DNA from: Symsagittifera roscoffensis
Lineage: Eukaryota > Xenacoelomorpha > Acoela > Convolutidae
Direction: 5' to 3'
Assembly (NCBI RefSeq): GCF_963678635.1
Contig: NC_087063.1
Location: forward strand, 64,711,290 to 64,775,289
DNA length: 64,000 nt
The position numbers and the translations under genes are program-made. The notes beneath the pieces are model-generated. The model saw nothing but the letters and a program-made list of their open reading frames with translations, had not been told where the DNA came from and searched no databases. Below, in pieces: positions 56,944-64,000 of the stretch (its first letter is position 1; each line of letters opens with the position of its first letter).

Positions 56944-58192
56944 TTTTGGCCAGTAGTAGTCGTTCTCCTGTGATCCGAGACCCAGCTATATCGTTATTTT
57001 TACATGTATTCTATAAGTGAAAAGGATTCGTTCCGCGGATGGCCTAAAAGTCGTAACACGTTCTTTGACCCTGATAACTTGCGTATTCATAGGTCTCAAA
57101 ATGAAAAATCAGTCCCACAGGTAGGTCCCAAATTAATAAAGCAGTCGCATGTCTCAAATCTTTTCAATTGGTAAAAAGACAAAATTAGACGAGTCTCGGT
57201 TTAAGGTCGCCGGTGGACGAGCGACGCCGCTTCGCGGTGATAACTGGCTCTAAATTTTGTATAGAGTCCTACCCCTTGTTGGTAAGCTTGCAACACATTG
57301 GCGAGGCTGCTGCGGTCACTATTCTTCAGCTTGAGTTTATGCTGCTTGAACAGTAAACTGATTTTGATTTCAGCTCGTGATTTCGCTAATAGCATGATTC
57401 AATGACATCTAGTACTGTTTCATCTTCCGACGATGCGTTGATTGGTTCGTTGAGTCTGTTTTTGGCTTTGTCAGAAGTGTTTGTCAAAATTGTTCGTCGT
57501 GTCGTATTTGTCCGCCATATATAATAATTATTTTTCATCTTTTCCAATGACGGATACTGGACCTCTCCCAACGGTCTTCTTCATCACTTTTGTAAAATGC
57601 AGACTCACATGGGCATGAGGTTTCGATATGGATAAAAATAAGATGGAGAATAGCTTGCGATTGCACACTAAACGACTGTAGAAGCAAAGCACTATAGAGC
57701 AAACCACTGACGGGGGAAACCCCTTGTGCTATGTGCACAAAAGCCATACTACTCCTACTACAATACTTCTCACATTGAACGAAAGAGCTTTCATTATTCT
57801 GATCGACAATTCTGTCTGTGAACAGCTTTCGATTTGGTTCTATTTTTTAGTGCAGGTAACTTGTTGGACGGAATGCTCAATATTTTAGGCAAACGGTCAT
57901 GACAAGTTGATTTGGGGAAACTCAGATTAGATTGACAGACATTTTTTTTACAGAAGCAGTTCCTTTGAGGCTAAGTTGCTTTTTACTCGTGGTTGTGTAT
58001 CGTATTTTTGCGAAGGTCAGTCAACGTCTGGTTGTGCTTTTCTTGCTCTCCATTTCATAAAGCACTTGTAACAGTACAAAAAAGCAATTTTTGAGAGTCA
58101 ATAGCTAACGTAAGCAAAGATCTGATATTGTCCTTTGAGATTTTGAGTAGGTTTTCCCATTGCCAAAACAGTTAAAGTTATCTTTAATATAA
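56944..58192. other. No confident gene
   Basis: Three short minus-strand frames between 57201 and 57747 partly continue one another (TRRTILTNTSDKAKNRL; SSLANVLQAYQQGVGLYTKF) and may be a decayed gene fragment. The rest shows nothing recognisable. Confidence 0.3.
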
Positions 58193-58600
58193 TGGAACCT
58201 GATCTAAACTACATTTTATGATTGGATAAATTAGATATTTTACCACTGTAAAGTATTTAATATTAACCAATCATGATCCATCTAACTAACAACCCACTTA
58301 TTTGTAAGTGCTGAAATTACTAGTAATTTCAGCACCAGAGATTTGAATTTAACTTAGAAATTAGTTGCCTCTCCAAGAGAACTTCAGCAGCCGCAATAAA
58401 CCAGTGTACCCTAGATCTATTGAGCCTAGCAGAGACTAGTTAAACAACCTGAGACTAGATAGTATAAGAGTAAGATTAGGATCGGTATTAGACTAAGAAG
58501 TTGCCTGAATCTATCCGGCCGAAAATAAGATAGCGTGACGAGCAGACGGTGTACCCTATCCGAAATTACTCTATGAGTTAACCACCTCGGTCCTAACTCA
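58193..58600 (+). repeat. 5' LTR of element 1 copy b
   Basis: 408 bp from TGGAACC to AACTCA, very similar to the 3' LTR of copy a over its whole length. Contains the symmetric palindrome at 58308-58335. Confidence 0.92.
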
Positions 58601-58921
58601 TCTGGTGCGACCATAAGTCTCGAACAAGACCTTAATAGCTTAGAATTAACCAAAAATAGATTAGAATTTAGACAAAACATTTTTAAAATGTTATACGACG
58701 ATAATTTAATCGAAATGTCTCTACGACTCAATAGATCAGAGCCAATATTCCGAACGATAACAGAACTACCCGGAATTGCAAGAAGACCTCGAACCAGAGA
58801 CGACATACGACAAAATAGAAACTTACCAAATAGTTATATGATAGTACGGCAAAAGCCAACACAAACTTTTATATTTAGAATTTTATTAGCAATGAATTTA
58901 GATTTTCATTTGCAAACATAA
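58577..58921 (+). CDS. Leader ORF next to the PBS (unrecognised)
   Basis: A frame open from within the LTR end through the PBS to a TAA at 58919. The first ATG is at 58688 and gives 77 residues. The region before that ATG also reads like protein, with a helical Leu/Asn/Glu-rich stretch (LEQDLNSLELTKNRLEF). It contains Arg-rich patches (ARRPRTRDDIRQ). It may be a small accessory protein, or a non-ATG-started or spliced exon. It is repeated in the duplicated unit. A pyrimidine/AG site (CATTTCAG) follows at about 58954. Confidence 0.4.
   Translation, partial: VNHLGPNSSGATISLEQDLNSLELTKNRLEFRQNIFKMLYDDNLIEMSLRLNRSEPIFRTITELPGIARRPRTRDDIRQNRNLPNSYMIVRQKPTQTFIFRILLAMNLDFHLQT
58603..58625 (+). promoter_or_regulatory. 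Primer-binding site for minus-strand DNA synthesis
   Basis: Starts TGG two bases after the LTR. Its reverse complement ends in CCA and contains GTTCGA, the T-loop hallmark, about 17 bases earlier, as expected for a tRNA 3' end. The tRNA type is not identified. The duplicated unit has the same site at 61439-61461. Confidence 0.75.
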
Positions 58922-59855
58922 AATCTTGAAGTCAATCTTCATAATCATTTCAGGCGCAAAACAAAACTATTAATATACAATAACGATTGATAAAAAGACC
59001 TCAGATCGTTTCCCTCAAAATTCTGCAGTATTATATAAAACATGTTTGGAAAAATATTTGTTGAAATTCAAAACAAAAATTGGTAGCGTGACGGTGAACT
59101 GTTAGTAGTCGTGGGATCGTCTAATTGTCCCAGCTTCATCACCTAAAACATAACAGCAATCATAAGCTCACTAATATCATTAAAACACTAAATCTTTTTC
59201 TTAAACAAATTTAAACCATTTTAAACTTAAATTCACTTAATTTTAAAATCAGATCATCAAGGCTTATCCTTGGATCTTAATTCATTTTCTATTTAATTAA
59301 ATTTTAAAACTTGATCATCAAGGCCTATCCTTGGATCAAACAGAACAAATTTGTTCTCCCCCACCCACTTAGCAAGTGTCTAACGACCTCAAACGTCGAT
59401 TCACTATCCAACCCTTTCAAAAAACCCAAGACTAATAGAAATTTTTGAACAAAACTAATCATTCAAATTAGGATAAACAGTGAAGAACTTCGGTTATTCA
59501 TCCTTCACTTGAACCCTCCTCTTATCAAGACCCAGGATAAATCTTAGACTTAGTAAGTTTAAAATAGTATCTAACGAACTACTCGCGTTCTAATTATACC
59601 TGAACCTTGTGGATCGATTTACTATTCTCCAACCCTTGAACACAATCACTACCCCTAAGTAAGATTAAGTAAGTTAACACCTTAGCTTATACTAGCCACG
59701 AGAAAGTAATAAATCATTCTTCGGAATCGATATACTTTTCTCTCCAACCCTGAAAAAATAGACCCAGGTTAAGCTAACCAAAAAATCGTAAGGACTAACA
59801 GGTTAAGAAAATAGAAATCATCTAACAACTTTTTGCATCCGTCATCCTAAACCTT
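58922..59855. other. Untranslated leader of element 1
   Basis: No ORF. Includes two copies, 60 bp apart, of GATCATCAAGGCYTATCCTTGGATC (59254-59278 and 59314-59338), each with partly self-complementary arms, a plausible packaging or dimerisation structure. Possible 5' splice sites CAG/GTTAAG occur near 59766 and 59800. Confidence 0.5.
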
Positions 59856-60323
59856 ATGTCATTTAAAAATCTAGGAAACAAACAAACAATCGTTTTACAC
59901 AACTGTGAAATAGATAACAAAAAATACGATCTTGTAATCACACCTCATACACAAACAGTTGGATATATTAGAACAAAACGACAAACACTAAAAAGAAAAA
60001 TAATAAACAAACAAAGACAAATCACACGAAAAAGATTTTCCAAAAACAGAAACGCATTTTCAGAATCAGAAGCCAGCAATTTAGACGAACTTTATAAATT
60101 AAAAGAATCAATTGATAAAAATTGTCCCATTCACGATCAACTATATTTTTCCGACTCAGAAACAACTTCAAATTCATCAAAAAGAGGAAAAAGACGAATA
60201 AAAAAGCAATATAAACACAAACCAGTACACTTATATAACTGGAATCAACCAATTAGACACATCGATAATTACCTATTAACAGTCATTAAACGAAAAAATG
60301 AGCCAAACACACACTCCAAGTGA
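59856..60323 (+). CDS. ORF0 of element 1 copy b
   Basis: 155 residues, full length. N-terminal part with alternating polar and hydrophobic strands (IVLHNCEIDNKKYDLVITP), then a very basic middle (TKRQTLKRKIINKQRQITRKRF), a Ser/Asp/Glu patch and a second basic cluster (KRGKRRIKKQYKHK). It overlaps the gag start by 26 bases. The basic clusters suggest RNA binding or a nuclear signal. No family recognised. Conservation with copy a argues for a real gene. Confidence 0.65.
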   Translation: MSFKNLGNKQTIVLHNCEIDNKKYDLVITPHTQTVGYIRTKRQTLKRKIINKQRQITRKRFSKNRNAFSESEASNLDELYKLKESIDKNCPIHDQLYFSDSETTSNSSKRGKRRIKKQYKHKPVHLYNWNQPIRHIDNYLLTVIKRKNEPNTHSK

Positions 60324-61068
60324 AGATAGTCCAGATGATGACGATATCTTCCCCTTCCTCGTAGATGCAACCAATGATAAAGGACAGCATATATTTTGCA
60401 AGAATTTACTCATAAATTTGTTTGAACCCGGAATCAGCCCATGTAAAACAGAGTTCCCAGATGTAAAAATCAAAAGACAAATTATTGATCACTATCTGAA
60501 AGATATATGTAATTTGACACAACACTACGGAATCTATACCATAGAATTAACCTCACCAAACCCGAATCACCGCAAATATGTAATTCAAACAGACGACCTT
60601 GATTTAGAATTTTCAAAAGTATTCTCAGAATATATAAAAAGCATACAATATCATAACTCACAAAGAGCAAACTCCATATTTATAAATGAAGTTTTTGCAA
60701 TAATATATAGTTATATCTCAATATTAGAAAACGAAATCCCAATCTCAAATGTCTCACCGACAGAGACATCTAAACATATAAGGGTACGACATGAAATCAC
60801 ACTATTTTCATCTTTCCTAAATATAATTTAAGAAAATTTCACTAAAGATGAAGTTTCACAACATACAAAACATGACTTACAAAAAATTTTGGCATGGTTT
60901 ATAATAGATTATTTCACACATAATATAGATTTAATTTCACAAGCAAGAAAAAACTTTAGACCTCAAAATTCAAACGATGATACCGCCATCACAGAACAGT
61001 CAGACTACATTTGGGACCCCGAATGGTCTCATTATGCATTCATAAATTTTCCACAATCAATCTCAAGT
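60298..61068 (+). pseudogene. gag: Gag 5' part, first unit of copy b, truncated
   Basis: Matches residues 1 to about 256 of the gag of copy a with scattered substitutions. A single A-to-T change makes a TAA (60829-60831) where copy a has a Lys codon; the frame is otherwise open to 61068. There it is cut at TCTCAAGT and joined to the middle of an LTR, with one base of shared sequence at the join. Confidence 0.9.
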
Positions 61069-61436
61069 AGATATTTTACCACTGTAAAGTATTTAATATT
61101 AACCAATCATGATCCATCTAACTAACAACCCACTTATTTGTAAGTGCTGAAATTACTAGTAATTTCAGCACCAGAGATTTGAATTTAACTTAGAAATTAG
61201 TTGCCTCTCCAAGAGAACTTCAGCAGCCGCAATAAACCAGTGTACCCTAGATCTATTGAGCCTAGCAGAGACTAGTTAAACAACCTGAGACTAGATAGTA
61301 TAAGAGTAAGATTAGGATCGGTATTAGACTAAGAAGTTGCCTGAATCTATCCGGCCGAAAATAAGATAGCGTGACGAGCAGACGGTGTACCCTATCCGAA
61401 ATTACTCTATGAGTTAACCACCTCGGTCCTAACTCA
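61069..61436 (+). repeat. Truncated LTR inside copy b
   Basis: Corresponds to bases 41-408 of the LTR and arose from the tandem duplication rather than from insertion, since no TG end or target duplication is present. PBS follows at 61439. Confidence 0.9.
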
Positions 61437-61757
61437 TCTGGTGCGACCATAAGTCTCGAACAAGACCTTAATAGCTTAGAATTAACCAAAAATAGATTAG
61501 AATTTAGACAAAACATTTTTAAAATGTTATACGACGATAATTTAATCGAAATGTCTCTACGACTCAATAGATCAGAGCCAATATTCCGAACGATAACAGA
61601 ACTACCCGGAATTGCAAGAAGACCTCGAACCAGAGACGACATACGACAAAATAGAAACTTACCAAATAGTTATATGATAGTACGGCAAAAGCCAACACAA
61701 ACTTTTATATTTAGAATTTTATTAGCAATGAATTTAGATTTTCATTTGCAAACATAA
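61413..61757 (+). CDS. Leader ORF, second unit
   Basis: Duplicate of the leader ORF near the first PBS; same sequence, first ATG at 61524. Confidence 0.4.
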   Translation, partial: VNHLGPNSSGATISLEQDLNSLELTKNRLEFRQNIFKMLYDDNLIEMSLRLNRSEPIFRTITELPGIARRPRTRDDIRQNRNLPNSYMIVRQKPTQTFIFRILLAMNLDFHLQT

Positions 61758-62691
61758 AATCTTGAAGTCAATCTTCATAATCATTTCAGGCGCAAAACAA
61801 AACTATTAATATACAATAACGATTGATAAAAAGACCTCAGATCGTTTCCCTCAAAATTCTGCAGTATTATATAAAACATGTTTGGAAAAATATTTGTTGA
61901 AATTCAAAACAAAAATTGGTAGCGTGACGGTGAACTGTTAGTAGTCGTGGGATCGTCTAATTGTCCCAGCTTCATCACCTAAAACATAACAGCAATCATA
62001 AGCTCACTAATATCATTAAAACACTAAATCTTTTTCTTAAACAAATTTAAACCATTTTAAACTTAAATTCACTTAATTTTAAAATCAGATCATCAAGGCT
62101 TATCCTTGGATCTTAATTCATTTTCTATTTAATTAAATTTTAAAACTTGATCATCAAGGCCTATCCTTGGATCAAACAGAACAAATTTGTTCTCCCCCAC
62201 CCACTTAGCAAGTGTCTAACGACCTCAAACGTCGATTCACTATCCAACCCTTTCAAAAAACCCAAGACTAATAGAAATTTTTGAACAAAACTAATCATTC
62301 AAATTAGGATAAACAGTGAAGAACTTCGGTTATTCATCCTTCACTTGAACCCTCCTCTTATCAAGACCCAGGATAAATCTTAGACTTAGTAAGTTTAAAA
62401 TAGTATCTAACGAACTACTCGCGTTCTAATTATACCTGAACCTTGTGGATCGATTTACTATTCTCCAACCCTTGAACACAATCACTACCCCTAAGTAAGA
62501 TTAAGTAAGTTAACACCTTAGCTTATACTAGCCACGAGAAAGTAATAAATCATTCTTCGGAATCGATATACTTTTCTCTCCAACCCTGAAAAAATAGACC
62601 CAGGTTAAGCTAACCAAAAAATCGTAAGGACTAACAGGTTAAGAAAATAGAAATCATCTAACAACTTTTTGCATCCGTCATCCTAAACCTT
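61758..62691. other. Untranslated leader, second unit
   Basis: Duplicate of the leader of the first unit, including the paired GATCATCAAGG repeats. Confidence 0.5.
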
Positions 62692-63159
62692 ATGTCATTT
62701 AAAAATCTAGGAAACAAACAAACAATCGTTTTACACAACTGTGAAATAGATAACAAAAAATACGATCTTGTAATCACACCTCATACACAAACAGTTGGAT
62801 ATATTAGAACAAAACGACAAACACTAAAAAGAAAAATAATAAACAAACAAAGACAAATCACACGAAAAAGATTTTCCAAAAACAGAAACGCATTTTCAGA
62901 ATCAGAAGCCAGCAATTTAGACGAACTTTATAAATTAAAAGAATCAATTGATAAAAATTGTCCCATTCACGATCAACTATATTTTTCCGACTCAGAAACA
63001 ACTTCAAATTCATCAAAAAGAGGAAAAAGACGAATAAAAAAGCAATATAAACACAAACCAGTACACTTATATAACTGGAATCAACCAATTAGACACATCG
63101 ATAATTACCTATTAACAGTCATTAAACGAAAAAATGAGCCAAACACACACTCCAAGTGA
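62692..63159 (+). CDS. ORF0, second unit
   Basis: Same sequence as the ORF0 of the first unit; overlaps the second gag start by 26 bases. Confidence 0.65.
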   Translation: MSFKNLGNKQTIVLHNCEIDNKKYDLVITPHTQTVGYIRTKRQTLKRKIINKQRQITRKRFSKNRNAFSESEASNLDELYKLKESIDKNCPIHDQLYFSDSETTSNSSKRGKRRIKKQYKHKPVHLYNWNQPIRHIDNYLLTVIKRKNEPNTHSK

Positions 63160-64000
63160 AGATAGTCCAGATGATGACGATATCTTCCCCTTCCTCGTAG
63201 ATGCAACCAATGATAAAGGACAGCATATATTTTGCAAGAATTTACTCATAAATTTGTTTGAACCCGGAATCAGCCCATGTAAAACAGAGTTCCCAGATGT
63301 AAAAATCAAAAGACAAATTATTGATCACTATCTGAAAGATATATGTAATTTGACACAACACTACGGAATCTATACCATAGAATTAACCTCACCAAACCCG
63401 AATCACCGCAAATATGTAATTCAAACAGACGACCTTGATTTAGAATTTTCAAAAGTATTCTCAGAATATATAAAAAGCATACAATATCATAACTCACAAA
63501 GAGCAAACTCCATATTTATAAATGAAGTTTTTGCAATAATATATAGTTATATCTCAATATTAGAAAACGAAATCCCAATCTCAAATGTCTCACCGACAGA
63601 GACATCTAAACATATAAGGGTACGACATGAAATCACACTATTTTCATCTTTCCTAAATATAATTTAAGAAAATTTCACTAAAGATGAAGTTTCACAACAT
63701 ACAAAACATGACTTACAAAAAATTTTGGCATGGTTTATAATAGATTATTTCACACATAATATAGATTTAATTTCACAAGCAAGAAAAAACTTTAGACCTC
63801 AAAATTCAAACGATGATACCGCCATCACAGAACAGTCAGACTACATTTGGGACCCCGAATGGTCTCATTATGCATTCATAAATTTTCCACAATCAATCTC
63901 AAGTCAAGCAATAAGTACAATATCTTATACAAGAGATTATGTAAGAGTAGTACCATTAACCATTGACGCAACACCATTAAACTACAATACATTCTTACCT
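63134..64000 (+). pseudogene. gag: Gag 5' part, second unit, continuing past the window
   Basis: Same as the first unit up to 63904, including the TAA (63665-63667), then continues in gag as in copy a (SQAISTISY...) to the window edge. The frame after the TAA is open. Confidence 0.9.

Larger units (their letters stand above)
58233..63904 (+). repeat. Two tandem copies of a 2836-bp block
   Basis: Unit 1 58233-61068, unit 2 61069-63904. I found no difference between them, including the nonsense TAA in gag. The join connects gag to LTR position 41. Confidence 0.95.
58193..64000 (+). mobile_element. Element 1, copy b: 5' part with internal tandem duplication (3' end outside window)
   Basis: Begins with the LTR that matches the 3' LTR of copy a, followed by PBS, leader, ORF0 and gag closely similar to copy a. 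A 2836-bp block is repeated, so LTR remainder, leader, ORF0 and gag start occur twice before gag continues to the window edge. Confidence 0.92.

Noticed and set aside
58193-63904. Two independent insertions of element 1 at 58 and 61 kb
   Set aside because: The second LTR lacks its first 40 bases and joins gag directly, and the 2836-bp units show no differences, so it is a tandem duplication within one copy.
1-64000. CRISPR arrays, bacterial operons, rRNA genes
   Set aside because: No regularly spaced identical short repeats with unique spacers, no Shine-Dalgarno-led gene clusters and no rRNA-like sequence. The tandem repeats found are minisatellite or duplication type.

Overview
The window looks like repeat-rich nuclear DNA of an invertebrate animal. 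I infer this from two different Ty3/Gypsy LTR retrotransposons with animal-type pol genes, consensus eukaryotic splice signals, minisatellites, and the absence of any operon-like or bacterial gene. I recognise no host gene with confidence. Nearly every open frame belongs to, or sits next to, mobile DNA, and most are interrupted by stops or small indels.

Element 1 (+ strand, AT-rich) is present twice. The first copy fills positions 1-16642; its 5' LTR lies outside the window and its 3' LTR is at 16233-16642. The second starts at 58193 with an intact-looking 5' LTR and primer-binding site and runs off the right edge. Put together they imply an element of about 18 kb. Its order is LTR, PBS, leader ORF, ORF0, gag, protease, RT, RNase H, integrase, two tiny membrane ORFs, a 354-codon frame without any ATG, an envelope-like glycoprotein, a Pro/Ser/Thr-rich ORF, a possible 3' intron and the LTR. 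Several ORFs overlap by ATGA or a few bases. In the second copy a 2836-bp block (LTR remainder, leader, ORF0, gag start) is tandemly duplicated without visible differences.

Element 2 (- strand, 52.6 to 32.6 kb) is a decayed Ty3/Gypsy element whose Pol carries a macro (ADP-ribose-binding) domain after the integrase. Its gag-PR-RT-RNase H block is repeated head-to-tail three times with a period of about 5.66 kb. The three units share stops and a catalytic D-to-N change in the protease, so the block was amplified as DNA after it had died. Two of the units also carry a 70-bp inverted copy of a gag segment.

Directly downstream on the same strand (32.1 to 23.4 kb) is a further series of broken ORFs. 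The first has six perfect heptads followed by an SGNH/GDSL hydrolase domain. The rest are unrecognised. One of them (24.1-25.4 kb) has three diverged relatives on the + strand at 18.2-22.3 kb. The whole 23.4-52.6 kb block may be one giant element or two juxtaposed elements.

The remaining DNA is an LTR-like repeat in three copies (20.46, 22.28 and 55.06 kb), a roughly 60-bp minisatellite (52.7-53.5 kb), a 420-bp tandem duplication (56.1-56.9 kb), a possible hAT-type MITE (17.3-17.7 kb) and low-complexity C/G tracts. All calls come from reading the sequence; no database search was possible.
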